A stretch of 64,000 nucleotides of DNA from Glycomyces arizonensis DSM 44726 (GCF_000482705.1 NZ_AXWO01000003.1:186001-250000), one strand, 5' to 3'; shown: positions 26,409-36,943, counted from the stretch's first letter. Translations and numbers: made by a program. Notes: generated from the sequence alone by a model not told the origin.

Positions 26409-28154
26409 CTACTTCGCGGCCTCCTCTTCCAGATCCTCCGAGTCCTCCGACGGCGCCGGTCCGGCCGGCCCCTCCCGGTCCTTCCAGGCCGCGAGCAGCG
26501 CCCGGGCGGCCTCGACGATCATCCAGACCGCCAGCACGAAGATGACGGCGTCCAGCGGCGCCAGCACCCACTCGTCGGCCTCGACGAAGTTCCGCAGGTT
26601 GACGATGAGCGCCCACGTCGTCATCCCCACCAGGAACACCAGCGGGACGAGCAGCGCCAGCGGGTTGGCCCGCCGCTTGGTCACCCACACCGCGATCACC
26701 GCCAGCGCCAGGCCCGCCAGCAGCTGGTTGGTGGTGCCGAACAGCTGCCACAGCACCCCGAACGCGTAACCGGCGTCGTCGCCGCCCGGCAGGAGCGCCA
26801 GGACGAGCGGGATCGCCACGGCGATGGCCGTGGCCAGCGTCAGGTGGTTCGCGATCCTGCGCCATCCGGCCAGCTCGGCGATCTCCTGCACCACGTAGCG
26901 CTGCAACCGGATGCCGGTGTCCATCGTGGTGGCCGCGAACGAGATCACGACGACGGCCGCGAAGATCACCGCGTAGTCCATCGGGATGCCGATGTTGCTG
27001 GCGAATGAGGCCACGCCGTTGACGAAGTTGCCCACGGCGCCGCCGGAGGCGGTGGCGAAGTCGGTGTAGAGCCCGTCCCACTCGGCCTGGGTGGCGGCCA
27101 CGCCCGCGGACACCGCGAGCACCGAGCACAGCGCGAGGACGCCCTCGCCGATCGCGCCGCCGTAGCCGACGTAGCGGGCGTCGGTCTCCTTGTCGAGCTG
27201 CTTGGCCGTGGTGCCCGAGGACACCAGGCAGTGGAAGCCCGAGATCGCGCCGCACGCGACCGTGATGAACAGGAACGGCAGGATGCTCGGGCTGTCCTCG
27301 GGGACGGTGTTGATCGCGGGGGCGACGATCGCGTCCCAGCCGACGCCGACGCCGAGCAGCACGACCGCCAGCGCCACGTACAGCTGGTGGGAGTTGATGT
27401 AGTCCCTTGGCTGCAGGAGCACCCACACCGGGATGCGCGCGGCGACGAAGGTGTAGACGAACAGGATCACGATCCACACGTTGCGCGGGTTGTCGACGCC
27501 GATCGCGTCGGCGAAGCCGGTGATGTCGACCGGGACCTCCATGCCGACCCAGATGAGCAGGTACAGCAGGGCGACGCCGAGCAGGCTGGGCACCAGCGCG
27601 GCGCCCCGCTTCTTGTAGACGTAATAGCCGATGGCGATCGCGATGGGGATCTCCGCGAAGATCGGGATGACCGCCCCCGGGTTGGACACCAGGAGGTTGC
27701 CGATCACCACCGCGAACACGGCGTTGACCAGGGTGAGCAGGAAGAAGATGATGACCAGGAACAGCGTCCCGGCCCTGGTCCCGATCACGTCCTTGGTGAG
27801 GGTGCCGATGCCTCTGGCGCGGTGGCGCACCGACAGCGCCAGCGCGCCCATGTCGTGGACGCCGGCGGCCACGATGGTGCCGATGACGATCCACGTGAGG
27901 GCGGGCAGCCAGCCCCAGAAGACGGCGATGGCGGGGCCGACGATGGGCGCGGCGCCCGCCACCGAGGTGAAGTGGTGCCCGAAGAGCACGTGCTTGTTGG
28001 TGGGGACGAAGTCGACGCCGTCTTCGAACCGGTGGGCGGGCGTGACATAGGCCGGGTCGAGGCGGTAGACCTTCGATGAGAGGTAGCGGGAGTAGTAGAT
28101 GAAGCCGCAGGCGAACAACGCGAGGACCGTGATCGCCAGTACGAATGCAGGCAT
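26409..28154 (-). CDS. cstA: Carbon starvation protein CstA-type transporter
   Basis: 581 residues with about 15 hydrophobic helices. The CstA/BtsT family imports peptides or pyruvate. N-terminal signature: FEDGVDFVPTNKHVLFGHHF, then TSVAGAAPIVGPAIAVFWGW. Further family segments are VHDMGALALSVRHRARGIG and VACGAISGFHCLVSSGTT. The acidic C-terminus is cytosolic. E. coli CstA is 701 residues, so this is a shorter form common in actinobacteria. ATG 28154 has AGGAGG upstream. Regulation by carbon supply is known for the E. coli gene and is not visible here. Which substrate it carries cannot be read from sequence. Confidence 0.92.
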   Translation of the reverse strand: MPAFVLAITVLALFACGFIYYSRYLSSKVYRLDPAYVTPAHRFEDGVDFVPTNKHVLFGHHFTSVAGAAPIVGPAIAVFWGWLPALTWIVIGTIVAAGVHDMGALALSVRHRARGIGTLTKDVIGTRAGTLFLVIIFFLLTLVNAVFAVVIGNLLVSNPGAVIPIFAEIPIAIAIGYYVYKKRGAALVPSLLGVALLYLLIWVGMEVPVDITGFADAIGVDNPRNVWIVILFVYTFVAARIPVWVLLQPRDYINSHQLYVALAVVLLGVGVGWDAIVAPAINTVPEDSPSILPFLFITVACGAISGFHCLVSSGTTAKQLDKETDARYVGYGGAIGEGVLALCSVLAVSAGVAATQAEWDGLYTDFATASGGAVGNFVNGVASFASNIGIPMDYAVIFAAVVVISFAATTMDTGIRLQRYVVQEIAELAGWRRIANHLTLATAIAVAIPLVLALLPGGDDAGYAFGVLWQLFGTTNQLLAGLALAVIAVWVTKRRANPLALLVPLVFLVGMTTWALIVNLRNFVEADEWVLAPLDAVIFVLAVWMIVEAARALLAAWKDREGPAGPAPSEDSEDLEEEAAK

Positions 28155-28230
28155 GGGCTGGCCTCCTATGGGAAATGTGACGTACGCAACTCAACGGCAT
28201 TTCCACCGTAAAGCCCGCGAAACAGGCGTG

Positions 28231-28262
28231 TCAATGCCTCAATGCCTCAATGCCTCAATGCC
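28231..28262. repeat. Octamer tandem repeat, 4 x TCAATGCC
   Basis: Four exact copies, head to tail, in the divergent spacer between cstA and rarA. Confidence 0.95.
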
Positions 28263-28353
28263 GCAAAGACCCTCGACGACGCGTTTGGAGCGCTCCCCTC
28301 AGGTTCCGGGCATGACCGGATCCCACGAGTGCGACCTGCGCATGCACATGGCT

Positions 28354-28359
28354 TAGGCT
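28354..28359 (+). promoter_or_regulatory. -10 element for leaderless rarA
   Basis: TAGGCT ends seven nt before ATG 28367, and no Shine-Dalgarno sequence is present. Confidence 0.4.
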
Positions 28360-28366
28360 GGATTCG

Positions 28367-29737
28367 ATGGACGCACCAGGGTTGTTCGAATTGGCTCAGC
28401 CGCCCGAGCCGCAGGGATCCGGTGTTCTCGGAACCGGCTCGGCCTCCGGCGACGAGCCCCTGGCCGTCAGGATGCGGCCCCACGGCCTCGACGAACTCGT
28501 CGGCCAAGGCCACCTGCTCACGCCAGGCTCGCCGCTGCGGCAGGTCGTCGAGGGCCACCAGCCGATGTCGGTCATCCTGTGGGGGCCGCCCGGCTCGGGC
28601 AAGACCACCATCGCCCACCTCGTCGCCCAGTCCGGCGACCGGCGCTTCCGCGCCATGTCCGCCCTCAACTCCGGCGTCAAGGACGTCCGCGCCGCCATCG
28701 AGGAGGCCAGGCGCGTCCGCCGCACCGGCGGGCCGCAGACCATCCTGTTCATCGACGAGGTCCACCGCTTCACCAAGACCCAGCAGGACTCCCTGCTCGG
28801 CGCCGTCGAGGACCGCACGATCACCCTCCTGGCCGCCACCACCGAGAACCCCTACTTCTCCGTGGTCGCCCCGCTGGTCAGCCGCTGCGTCCTGCTCACG
28901 CTCCGCGAACTGGGCGACGCCGACGTCGCCGCCGTCGTCGACCGCGCGGTCGCCTCCCCGCGCGGCCTGGACAAAGCCGTCGAGCTCACCGACGAGGCCC
29001 GCGACCACCTCGTCCGCACCGCGGGCGGCGACGCCCGCAAGGCCCTCACCGCGCTCGAAGCCGCCGCCGCGACAGCCGAGGCCGAAGGCGACCCGAAGCT
29101 CACCCTCGCCCGCGTCGAGGCCGCCATCGACACCGCCGCCGTCCGCTACGACCGCGACGGCGACGGCCACTACGACGTCGCCAGCGCCCTCATCAAGAGC
29201 CTGCGCGGCTCCGACGTCGACGCCGCGATGCACTACCTCGCGCGGATGATCGTCGCCGGAGAAGACCCCCGCTTCATCGCCCGCCGCCTGGTCGTCTTCG
29301 CCTCCGAAGACGTCGGCATGGCCGACCCGACCGCGCTCCAGACCGCCACGGCCGCCGCCACCGCCGTCGAGCGCATCGGCCTGCCCGAAGCCCGGATCAA
29401 CCTCGCCCAGGCCGTCGTCCACCTCGCGACCGCCCCCAAGTCCAACGCCGTCATCACCGCCATCGACGAGGCCATCGGCGACGTCCGCGCCGGCAAGGTC
29501 GGCCCCGTCCCGCCCGACCTGCGCGACGGCCACTACAAGGCGGCTGCTCGGCTCGGCCACGGCACCGCCTACGTCTACCCGCACGACGACCCGCGCGGCG
29601 TGGTGCCCCAGCGCTACGCCCCCGACGCCGTCGCCGGACGCGACTACTACCGCCCCACCAGGCACGGCGCCGAAGGCGAGGTCGCCGACCGGCTCGAGAA
29701 GCTGCGCCGGATCGTGCGGAAGCCCCGCGATGAGTGA
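28367..29737 (+). CDS. rarA: Replication-associated recombination protein A (RarA/MgsA)
   Basis: 456 residues. Clamp-loader-like AAA+ ATPase acting at stalled forks. A disordered N-terminus (~30 residues) is followed by [17 protein letters not shown], Walker A GPPGSGKT at 73-80, FIDEVHRF Walker B (D130, E131), sensor 1 LLAATTENP, and SRC with its Arg. The C-terminal tetramerisation region has the family's [20 protein letters not shown] and GMADPTALQ. Its last 8 nt overlap the next gene. Confidence 0.95.
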   Translation: MDAPGLFELAQPPEPQGSGVLGTGSASGDEPLAVRMRPHGLDELVGQGHLLTPGSPLRQVVEGHQPMSVILWGPPGSGKTTIAHLVAQSGDRRFRAMSALNSGVKDVRAAIEEARRVRRTGGPQTILFIDEVHRFTKTQQDSLLGAVEDRTITLLAATTENPYFSVVAPLVSRCVLLTLRELGDADVAAVVDRAVASPRGLDKAVELTDEARDHLVRTAGGDARKALTALEAAAATAEAEGDPKLTLARVEAAIDTAAVRYDRDGDGHYDVASALIKSLRGSDVDAAMHYLARMIVAGEDPRFIARRLVVFASEDVGMADPTALQTATAAATAVERIGLPEARINLAQAVVHLATAPKSNAVITAIDEAIGDVRAGKVGPVPPDLRDGHYKAAARLGHGTAYVYPHDDPRGVVPQRYAPDAVAGRDYYRPTRHGAEGEVADRLEKLRRIVRKPRDE

Positions 29738-30293
29738 CGGCCCGCTCCCGCGCCGCCCCTCCGACCGGCTCGCCGCGGCGCTGGCGTCCACCGGCTCGCG
29801 CATCGAGCGGCTGCGCATGACCGCCCTGGCGGTCGCGTGCGCGGCGGTGCTGCTGGTGTGCGCGGTGCTGTGGTTCGGCAGGGCCTTCACCATCGACCCG
29901 ACCCGCCGGGCCGTCGACGAGCTCGACGTGCCCGCGTGGGCGGCCGTCGACGCCGACGACGAGACCTACGGGAGCCGCTGGTGCGTGGGGGAGTGCCGGG
30001 TGCGGGTGCGCACCTGGGCCTCTGAGGGCACAGTGGAGGACACCGGGAGCGAGTACCGGCGGACGGTGCTGGCGAACGGCTGGATCCCCGCCGACGAGGC
30101 GCTGTGCGTCGGCGGCGAGGGCGGCACCGGCTGCTACGTGCGCGACGAGCTGTTCCTGGAACTGTGGGTGGTGCCGGTGACCTGCTCGGACCGCTACGAG
30201 CTGTGCGTGGGCTCGGAGGTGACCGCGGTGGTCACCTCGCAGGCGGCGCTGCCCCGCCTCGCCGAGTACCGCCGCACGGCCGACGCGGATTAG
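29730..30293 (+). CDS. Single-pass membrane protein of unknown function
   Basis: 187 residues. A basic N-terminus and one transmembrane helix (~30-50, [20 protein letters not shown]) precede a ~135-residue outer domain with six cysteines ([25 protein letters not shown]), suggesting disulfides. No family recognised. The start overlaps rarA by 8 nt (ATGAGTGA), so it is co-transcribed and probably translationally coupled. A 129-nt gap follows, holding a CCTTA/TAAGG inverted repeat (30319-30337) and little else. Confidence 0.7.
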   Translation: MSDGPLPRRPSDRLAAALASTGSRIERLRMTALAVACAAVLLVCAVLWFGRAFTIDPTRRAVDELDVPAWAAVDADDETYGSRWCVGECRVRVRTWASEGTVEDTGSEYRRTVLANGWIPADEALCVGGEGGTGCYVRDELFLELWVVPVTCSDRYELCVGSEVTAVVTSQAALPRLAEYRRTADAD

Positions 30294-30422
30294 GCCACCG
30301 CCCCGTTGCGCTTTCTGTCCTTATCTGCAAGGTAAGGTCAGGGCTGCGTTGCTCATACGCGAGAGCCGGGAATCACCTTGTAACCGCACCAGTGCGGTCA
30401 ATTCTTCGTCGAGGGGGAAGCT

Positions 30423-30923
30423 GTGTCGGAGGAGACGTTGGCGTTGGAGTTGAATGACGGATGGGATCTGTTCGCGGCATTGACCGGGGTAGGCATCCTG
30501 ATCCTGTGCGTGGTCCTGAGTTTCGTGCTCATCAGTCTGCGCAACAAGATCGTCGTCAAGGCCGGGCGTACCCTCGACAAGGTCGACCGTGAGGTCGGGC
30601 CGCTCCTGCAGAACCTCAACACCACGGTCACCAGCGTCAACACGAACCTGACGCAGGTCGAGGGCGAACTGGAGAAGGTCGGGCACATCACCGACAACGC
30701 CGCGCACGTCTCGTCGAACGTCGCCAACATCACCACCATGGTCACCGCCGCCATCGGCTCGCCGCTGGTCAAGGTCGCGGCGCTCGGCTTCGGTCTGCGC
30801 TCGGCGGTCAAGCGGCGCAACCAAGAAGCCGACGAAGAGCAGGTCCGCCGCATGGTCGAGGCCTCCAGGCAGAGCAAGAAAGAGCGCAAGCAGGCGCGCA
30901 AGGCCCGCAAGCGGCAGAAATAG
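30423..30923 (+). CDS. DUF948 family membrane protein
   Basis: 166 residues. One N-terminal transmembrane helix (~18-38, AALTGVGILILCVVLSFVLI) is followed by a long amphipathic/coiled-coil segment with methyl-accepting-like heptads (VGPLLQNLNTTVTSVNTNLT) typical of DUF948. The end is a lysine/arginine-rich tail (KKERKQARKARKRQK). The function is unknown; the family sits upstream of alaS across actinobacteria, as here. GTG 30423 with GAGGGGGAAGCT upstream. Confidence 0.85.
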   Translation: MSEETLALELNDGWDLFAALTGVGILILCVVLSFVLISLRNKIVVKAGRTLDKVDREVGPLLQNLNTTVTSVNTNLTQVEGELEKVGHITDNAAHVSSNVANITTMVTAAIGSPLVKVAALGFGLRSAVKRRNQEADEEQVRRMVEASRQSKKERKQARKARKRQK

Positions 30924-30937
30924 CTTGAGGAGTTCCA

Positions 30938-31222
30938 ATGTTCAAGCGGATGATCTGGGTAGGCATCGGCGTGGTCGTCGGCGTCGTGGTGGTCAGGAAG
31001 CTCACCAAGGCAGCCGAGTCGGTCACTCCGGGTGGGGTCGCCGACCGCATAGGCGGCGCCGGTGCTGAGATGAGGGAATCGTTCAAAGCGTTCTGGGCCG
31101 ACGTCTCCGAGGCGAAGCGGGCCAAGGAAGCCGAATTGTTCGATGCCATGGAGCGCGGCGAGGACATCACCCCGCTGCTCTCCGATGAAGAAGACGACAC
31201 CCAGGCCCAGCCGGGCCGGTAG
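30938..31222 (+). CDS. DUF6167-like small membrane protein
   Basis: 94 residues. A short basic N-terminus and one helix (~5-20, MIWVGIGVVVGVVVV) precede a charged soluble tail with SVTPGGVADRI and SEAKRAKEAELFDAM. It matches the small protein found between DUF948 and alaS in actinobacteria (DUF6167 by pattern). It starts 14 nt after the DUF948 stop and is probably in the same transcript as alaS, 21 nt downstream. Confidence 0.75.
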   Translation: MFKRMIWVGIGVVVGVVVVRKLTKAAESVTPGGVADRIGGAGAEMRESFKAFWADVSEAKRAKEAELFDAMERGEDITPLLSDEEDDTQAQPGR

Positions 31223-31243
31223 CAGCACTGAAGGAGGTGCCCC

Positions 31244-33922
31244 ATGGAGACCGCTGAAATCCGACGCCGGTTTCTGAAGTTCTTCGAGTCCAACGGCCAT
31301 ACGGTGGTCCCCAGCGCACCGCTGCCGGCCATCGACGACCCGAACTTGCTGTTCATCAACGCGGGCATGGTCCAGTTCGTGCCCTACTTCCTCGGCCAGA
31401 CCGCGCCGCCGTGGAAGACCGCGACCTCGGTCCAGAAGTGCCTGCGCACGCCCGACATCGAAGAGGTCGGCAAGACCTCCCGCCACGGCACGTTCTTCCA
31501 GATGAACGGCAACTTCTCCTTCGGGGACTACTTCAAGGAGCAGGCGATCCGCTACGCCTGGGACCTGACCACCGGCTCGGTCGAGAACGGCGGGCTCGGC
31601 CTGGACGGCGAGAAGATCTGGGCGACGGTCTACCTCGACGACGACGAGTCGATCGACATCTGGCACAAGCAGATCGGCCTCCCGCTCGAGCGCATCGTGC
31701 GCCGCGGCCAGGCCGACAACATGTGGTCGATGGGCATCCCCGGCCCGTGCGGGCCGTGCTCGGAGCTGTACTACGACCGCGGCCCCGACTACGGGCCCGA
31801 AGGCGGCCCCGAGGTCGACGAGGACCGCTACCTCGAGTTCTGGAACCTCGTGTTCATGCAGCAGGAGCGGGGCCCCGGCCCGGCGAAGGAGAACTACGAG
31901 ATCCTCGGCGACCTGCCGAAGAAGAACATCGACACCGGCATGGGCCTGGAGCGCATGGCGTCGATCCTCCAAGGCGTCGACAACATGTACGAGATCGACC
32001 AGGTCCGCCCGCTGATCGACAAGACCTCGGAGCTGACCGGCCGCCGCTACGGCGTCTCGACCTCGCACACCGCCTCCGAGTCGCACCCCGACGACGTCCG
32101 CTTCCGGATCGTCGCCGACCACATCCGCTCCAGCCTCATGCTCATCGGCGACGGCGTCGTGCCCTCCAACGAGGGCCGCGGCTACGTGCTGCGCCGCATC
32201 ATGCGCCGCGCGATCCGCGCCGTGCGCCTGCTCGGCTACGACAAGCCCGCGCTGCCCGAGCTGCTGCCGGTCGCGCGCGACTGCATGAGCCCGTCCTATC
32301 CCGAGCTCGCCGAGGACTTCGAGCGCATCTCCTCCTACGCCTACAACGAGGAGGAGTCGTTCCTGTCGACGCTCAAGCGCGGCACCGAGATCCTCGACAT
32401 GGCGGTCACCAGGACCAAGCGCTCGGGCGGGACGTCCCTGGAGGGCGCGAAGGCGTTCGAGCTGCACGACACGTACGGCTTCCCGATCGACCTGACCCTG
32501 GAGATGGCCGAGGAGCAGGGCCTCGCGGTCGACGAGGAGGGCTTCCGCCGCCTCATGGGCGAGCAGCGCCGCCGCGCGAAGGCCGACGCCGAGGCCCGCA
32601 AGACCGGGCACGTCGACCTGTCGGTGTACCACGAGATCCGCGACGACAACGGGCTCTCGCAGTTCACCGGCTACACCGAGGACGCCCGCGAGACCGACGT
32701 CCTGGCGATCATCGGCTCCGGCGGGCGCGTCAGGGACGCCGAGGCCGGCGACGAGGTCGAGATCGTCCTCAAGGCCACCCCGTTCTACGCCGAGGGCGGC
32801 GGCCAGCAGGCCGACACCGGCCTGATCACCGTCGGCTCCGGCGAGATCGAGGTCTACGACGTCCAGTCGCCGGTCGCGGGGCTCGTCGTCCACAAGGCCA
32901 AGGTGGTCAGCGGCGGCATCGTCGAGGGCGACAACGCGTACGCCAGGATCGACCGGCGCCGGCGCGGCGCGATCAGCCGCGCCCACACCGCGACCCACCT
33001 GGTGCACACCGCGATGCGGAACTTCCTCGGCGAGTCGGCCACCCAGGCGGGTTCGATGAACGCGCCCGGGCGGCTCCGCTTCGACTTCCACACGCCGAAC
33101 CAGGTGCCCGAGTCGGTGCTCACCGACGCCGAGCAGCAGGTCAACGAGATCCTCGAGCACGACCTGGAGGTCAAGGCGTTCACCACGTCGATGGCCGAGG
33201 CCAAGGCGCTCGGGGCGATGGCGCTGTTCGGCGAGAAGTACGGCGACGAGGTGCGGGTCGTCGAGGTCGGCGACTACGCGCGCGAGCTGTGCGGCGGCAC
33301 CCACGCGGGCCGCTCGGGGCAGCTCGGCGTCGTCAAGTTCCTCTCCGAGTCCTCCATCGGCTCGGGGGTGCGCCGCGTCGAGGCGCTCGTGGGCATCGAC
33401 GCGTTCCACTTCCTTGCCAGGGAGCACGCGCTCGTCAACCAGCTCGCCGGGCTCTACAAGGTGCCCTCCGAACAGGTCCCAGGCCGCGTCGAAGGGACGA
33501 TCGCGCAGCTCAAGGACGCCGAGAAGGAGCTCGCGCAGCTGCGCAGCCAGATCGTGCTGTCCAAGGCCGCCGACTACGCGAACGAGGCGAAGCAGGTCGG
33601 CGCGGTCAAGGTCGCCGGTGTGAAGGCGCCCGACGGCACCAAGGGCGGCGACGTCCGCCGGCTGGCGATGCAGATCCGCTCGCACCTGCCCGAGTCCGAG
33701 CCGGGCGTCGCGGCGGTCGTGGCGACGGCGGGCGGCAAGGCGAGCGTCGTCGTGGGCGTCAACGCCGCGGCGAAGGCGCGGCACATCAGCGCGGCCGACC
33801 TGGTCAAGGGGGCCCTGTCGGGCCGCGGCGGCGGCAACGACGACATCGCCCAGGGCGGCGGCGTCCCCGCCGAGCAGGCCGACCGGCTGCTCGACGACAT
33901 CGTGCGCGCGCTCGCCGAGTAG
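31244..33922 (+). CDS. alaS: Alanyl-tRNA synthetase
   Basis: 892 residues, full length. The class II catalytic core starts at residue 1: [33 protein letters not shown], and [20 protein letters not shown] (motif 2 region). Motif 3 is [13 protein letters not shown]. The editing domain has H581-x3-H585 (HTATHLVH) and C683-GGT-H687, the Zn site that clears Ser/Gly-tRNA-Ala. The C-Ala domain is at ~760-892 with the glycine-rich [23 protein letters not shown] precedes ATG 31244. It heads a tight run with ruvX, mltG and aroE. Confidence 0.98.
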   Translation: METAEIRRRFLKFFESNGHTVVPSAPLPAIDDPNLLFINAGMVQFVPYFLGQTAPPWKTATSVQKCLRTPDIEEVGKTSRHGTFFQMNGNFSFGDYFKEQAIRYAWDLTTGSVENGGLGLDGEKIWATVYLDDDESIDIWHKQIGLPLERIVRRGQADNMWSMGIPGPCGPCSELYYDRGPDYGPEGGPEVDEDRYLEFWNLVFMQQERGPGPAKENYEILGDLPKKNIDTGMGLERMASILQGVDNMYEIDQVRPLIDKTSELTGRRYGVSTSHTASESHPDDVRFRIVADHIRSSLMLIGDGVVPSNEGRGYVLRRIMRRAIRAVRLLGYDKPALPELLPVARDCMSPSYPELAEDFERISSYAYNEEESFLSTLKRGTEILDMAVTRTKRSGGTSLEGAKAFELHDTYGFPIDLTLEMAEEQGLAVDEEGFRRLMGEQRRRAKADAEARKTGHVDLSVYHEIRDDNGLSQFTGYTEDARETDVLAIIGSGGRVRDAEAGDEVEIVLKATPFYAEGGGQQADTGLITVGSGEIEVYDVQSPVAGLVVHKAKVVSGGIVEGDNAYARIDRRRRGAISRAHTATHLVHTAMRNFLGESATQAGSMNAPGRLRFDFHTPNQVPESVLTDAEQQVNEILEHDLEVKAFTTSMAEAKALGAMALFGEKYGDEVRVVEVGDYARELCGGTHAGRSGQLGVVKFLSESSIGSGVRRVEALVGIDAFHFLAREHALVNQLAGLYKVPSEQVPGRVEGTIAQLKDAEKELAQLRSQIVLSKAADYANEAKQVGAVKVAGVKAPDGTKGGDVRRLAMQIRSHLPESEPGVAAVVATAGGKASVVVGVNAAAKARHISAADLVKGALSGRGGGNDDIAQGGGVPAEQADRLLDDIVRALAE

Positions 33923-33928
33923 GCGACT

Positions 33929-34411
33929 GTGGACAACGAACGATCCGGCCCCGCCGTCACCGAGTGGCGGCGGGGCCGTCGTCTCGGCGTCGATCTCGGC
34001 AAGGCCCGCACGGGCATCGCCGTGTGCGATCCGGACGGCATCCTGGCGACTCCCGTGGCGACCGTCCGTCGTGACATGAGGACCGGCGGCGAGGAGATAC
34101 CGAACGATATTCGCGAAATCGCTGAAATTGCCGCCGATTACGATGTGGTGGAGATTGTCGTCGGCCTACCCGTTACCCTTTCCGGTGAGGAGGGGTTGGC
34201 CGCCGAACACACCCGGACCTGGGTGCAACGGCTTTCCGACCGTGTCTCACCCGTGCCGGTAACGCTGACCGACGAGCGGCTCACCACTGCCGTCGCCACC
34301 CGCAGGCTCAACGAGGGAGGCGTCCGCGGCAAGCGGAAGCGCTCCGTCGTCGACCAGGCCGCCGCGGTGGAGATCCTCCAGCATTGGTTGGATCAGCGGC
34401 GAAGGATATGA
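33929..34411 (+). CDS. ruvX: Putative Holliday junction resolvase / pre-16S rRNA nuclease YqgF
   Basis: 160 residues, RNase H-like fold. Motifs: GVDLGKARTGIAVCD with the first catalytic Asp, EIVVGLPVTLSGEEG with Glu, TLTDERLTTAVA and SVVDQAAAVEILQHWL with the final Asp. The E. coli homologue matures the 16S rRNA 5' end. GTG 33929 starts seven nt after alaS ends. There is a slightly extended N-terminus (~17 residues) compared with E. coli. Confidence 0.93.
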   Translation: MDNERSGPAVTEWRRGRRLGVDLGKARTGIAVCDPDGILATPVATVRRDMRTGGEEIPNDIREIAEIAADYDVVEIVVGLPVTLSGEEGLAAEHTRTWVQRLSDRVSPVPVTLTDERLTTAVATRRLNEGGVRGKRKRSVVDQAAAVEILQHWLDQRRRI

Positions 34412-34414
34412 CGC

Positions 34415-35689
34415 ATGCTCGGCGATCTCGATTCACAGGCGGAACACGCGGACGCTCCCAGGCGGCACCGCCGCCGTGAATCCGGCAGCTCCCTCATCGC
34501 CATGACCCTCGTCGTGGTCCTGTTCGGCGTCCTCGGCGTCGGCGGCTGGTGGGCCTACAACAACGTCATCAAGGACTACTTCATCGCCGAAGACTACGAG
34601 GGCACCGGCAACGGCACCGAGGTCGCGGTCGTGATCGAAGAGGGCTGGTTCGTCGCCGACATCGCGAACGAACTCTACGACCAGGGCGTGGTCGCCTCCG
34701 CGAAGGCCTTCACCGACGCCTCGTCGGACGACGGCGACAGCGGCACCACCATCCAGCCGGGCACCTACAACATGCAAGAGGAGATGTCGGCCGCCTCCGC
34801 GCTCGCCTTCCTCACCGACCCGGCGAACAGGATGACCGACGCCGTCACCATCCCCGAGGGCTTCACCTCGATGGAGGTCTACGCCAAGCTCTCCGAGCAC
34901 ACCGGCGTGCCCGTCGAGGAGTTCGAGGCCGCCGCCGAAGACCCCGAGGCGCTCGGCGTCGATCCACTGTGGTTCGAAGGCTTCGGCGACCGGCAGGTCA
35001 AGTCCATCGAAGGCTTCCTGTTCCCGGCCACGTACGAGTTCGACGAGGAGATGACCGCCGAGCAGATGCTCTCGGCGATGGTCGCCAAGTTCAACGAGAC
35101 CGTCGCCGACATCGGCTTCATCGACAAGGCCGCCCAGATCCAGGACCCCGACCCGGACTACGACCCCGGCGCCTACTCCATGCCCGACCAGATCTTCAAC
35201 CCGCCCACCAACGGCGAGTTCAAGATCTACCCGTGGATGGCCCTGCAGATCGCCTCGATCGTCCAGTCCGAGTCCGGCGTTCCCGAGGACAACGCCAAGA
35301 TCGCCCAGGTCATGTACAACCGGCTCTACCTCAACTGGTTCGAGCACGCCCAGACCCGCTGCAACTGCCTGCACAGCGAGGCCATCTGGAACTACGGGCG
35401 CCAGCTCAACGGCGAGGAGCCCATCACCTCTGGCGAGGACATCGAGTGGGAGACGCTCATGATGGACGGGGAGAACCCGTGGGCTCCCAACGCCAAGGAG
35501 AACGCCGGGTACTTCCCCAGCGCCATCGCCAACCCCGGAGTCGCCGCGCTGGAGGCCGCCGTCAACCCCGAACCGGGCGACTGGCTGTACTTCGTGACCG
35601 CCTACCAGGACGGCCGGGCGCTGTTCGCCGAGACCCTCGACGAGCACCGCGACAACATCCGCGTCGCCGAGGACAACGGGATCCAGTGA
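34415..35689 (+). CDS. mltG: Endolytic murein transglycosylase MltG
   Basis: 424 residues. Membrane-anchored lytic transglycosylase that cleaves nascent glycan strands and sets their length. A basic cytoplasmic segment and a transmembrane helix (~26-46, SSLIAMTLVVVLFGVLGVGG) come first. A LysM-like subdomain follows (GWFVADIANELYDQGVVAS, then IQPGTYNM). The YceG domain has GFLFPATYEFDE, ALQIASIVQSESG with catalytic Glu E286, KIAQVMYNRL and GYFPSAIANPG. E. coli has EKE where this has QSE; the second Glu is kept. It begins three nt after ruvX, and its stop overlaps aroE by one base. Confidence 0.93.
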   Translation: MLGDLDSQAEHADAPRRHRRRESGSSLIAMTLVVVLFGVLGVGGWWAYNNVIKDYFIAEDYEGTGNGTEVAVVIEEGWFVADIANELYDQGVVASAKAFTDASSDDGDSGTTIQPGTYNMQEEMSAASALAFLTDPANRMTDAVTIPEGFTSMEVYAKLSEHTGVPVEEFEAAAEDPEALGVDPLWFEGFGDRQVKSIEGFLFPATYEFDEEMTAEQMLSAMVAKFNETVADIGFIDKAAQIQDPDPDYDPGAYSMPDQIFNPPTNGEFKIYPWMALQIASIVQSESGVPEDNAKIAQVMYNRLYLNWFEHAQTRCNCLHSEAIWNYGRQLNGEEPITSGEDIEWETLMMDGENPWAPNAKENAGYFPSAIANPGVAALEAAVNPEPGDWLYFVTAYQDGRALFAETLDEHRDNIRVAEDNGIQ

Positions 35690-36498
35690 TGCAGGCAGCC
35701 GTCCTGGGCAAGCCGATCGGGCACTCGCTGTCCCCGGTCATCCACAGCGCCGGATTCGCCGCGGCCGGGCTCCGCGACTGGACGTACGGCCGCCACGAGT
35801 GCGACGAGACCGGCCTGGCCAACTTCGTCGACCGCCTCGACGACACCTGGGCCGGGCTCTCGCTCACCATGCCGCTCAAGGAGATCGCCCTCGTCGTCGC
35901 CGACGAGGTCACCGACGTCGCCGAGGCCATCGGCGCGGCGAACACGCTCGTCCTGCGCGGCGGGAAGCGCCTGGCCGACAACACCGACGCGCCCGGCATG
36001 GTCGACGCGCTCGCCGAGATCGGCCTGACCGAGGCGAAAGAGGTGGCCGTCCTCGGCGCGGGCGGCACCGCCCGGGGCGCCCTCGGCGCCGCGCGGCAGC
36101 TCGGGGCCGAGACCGTCACCGTCTTCGCGCGCCGCCGCGAGGCCGTGGCCGAACTCGAGCCCGTCGCCGAGCGCCTCGGCCTCGACCTGCGCTCGGCCGG
36201 CTGGGACGAGGCCGTCGTCGCCGGACGCAGCGACCTGGTCGTCTCCACCGTCCCCAAAGGCGTCACCGACGGCCTGCGCGTCGACTGGCGGCCCGGCACC
36301 GTCCTGTTCGACGTCCTGTACGACCCGTGGCCCACGCCGCTCGCCGCGGGGGCCGAACGCGAGGGCGCCAGGGTCCTCGACGGCCTGGCGCTACTGTTGG
36401 CCCAGGCGGTCCGGCAATGGACCCAGTTCACCGGGCTCGACGAGGCCCCGGTGGCGGCGATGCGTGAAGCGCTCTACACGGCGGCGAGGCGGCGATGA
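35689..36498 (+). CDS. aroE: Shikimate dehydrogenase
   Basis: 269 residues. NADPH-dependent reduction of 3-dehydroshikimate. Shikimate site GHSLSPVIH near residue 11; catalytic K64 in TMPLKE; D100 in NTDAPGMVDAL; Rossmann loop LGAGGTARGA around residues 124-133. FARRREAV follows the second strand, with Arg residues fitting NADP. A C-terminal LLLAQAVRQWTQFTG is also present. It starts with ATG overlapping the mltG stop and overlaps the next gene by ATGA, so mltG-aroE-DCC are coupled. Confidence 0.95.
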   Translation: MQAAVLGKPIGHSLSPVIHSAGFAAAGLRDWTYGRHECDETGLANFVDRLDDTWAGLSLTMPLKEIALVVADEVTDVAEAIGAANTLVLRGGKRLADNTDAPGMVDALAEIGLTEAKEVAVLGAGGTARGALGAARQLGAETVTVFARRREAVAELEPVAERLGLDLRSAGWDEAVVAGRSDLVVSTVPKGVTDGLRVDWRPGTVLFDVLYDPWPTPLAAGAEREGARVLDGLALLLAQAVRQWTQFTGLDEAPVAAMREALYTAARRR

Positions 36499-36869
36499 GC
36501 AGACCGGTCTTCCTCTACGACGGCGACTGCGCGTTCTGCGGCCGGTGCGCGGACTTCATCGAACGCCGCGTGCGGACCGACGCCGAGGTGAAACCGTGGC
36601 AGTGGGCCGACCTCGCAGCGCTCGGCGTCGAGCGGCAGGCCGCCGAGGAAGCGGTGCAATGGGTCGAGCACGGCCTTGCCAAGGCCGGACCGGACGCCAT
36701 CGCGGTGCTGCTGCGCCGCGCCCAGTGGTACTGGAGACCGCTGGGCCGGATCGCCTCCCTGAGGCCCGTCTCGCGGCTGCTGTGGCCGGTCTACCGGCTC
36801 GTCTCCCGCAACCGGCACCGCATGCCCGGCGGCACCGCCGCCTGCGCACTCCCGCGAGCGCGGACCTGA
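36495..36869 (+). CDS. DCC-family (DUF393) thiol-disulfide oxidoreductase-like protein
   Basis: 124 residues. N-terminal FLYDGDCAFCGRCADF carries the family's YDGDCxFC with C12 and C15, and a further C18. PWQWADLAALGV and a later hydrophobic IASLRPVSRLLWPVYRLVSRN complete the DUF393 pattern. The biochemical role of the family is largely unproven. It overlaps the aroE stop by four nt. Confidence 0.88.
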   Translation: MSRPVFLYDGDCAFCGRCADFIERRVRTDAEVKPWQWADLAALGVERQAAEEAVQWVEHGLAKAGPDAIAVLLRRAQWYWRPLGRIASLRPVSRLLWPVYRLVSRNRHRMPGGTAACALPRART

Positions 36870-36931
36870 AGGGCCGAGGCGCCCGTCCCCGCAGCTGAGA
36901 AAACGAGTGGCTCCATGTCGGAGCGAGCCCT

Positions 36932-36937
36932 TATGGT
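36932..36937 (+). promoter_or_regulatory. -10 element for a leaderless ABC transporter transcript
   Basis: TATGGT ends six nt before ATG 36944, which lacks a Shine-Dalgarno sequence. The promoter would drive the five-gene exporter cluster. Confidence 0.45.
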
Positions 36938-36943
36938 CGCATC

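Noticed and set aside
30398-33784. 1128-codon open frame antisense to alaS
   Set aside because: It is a shadow of the alaS codon pattern with no recognisable domain.
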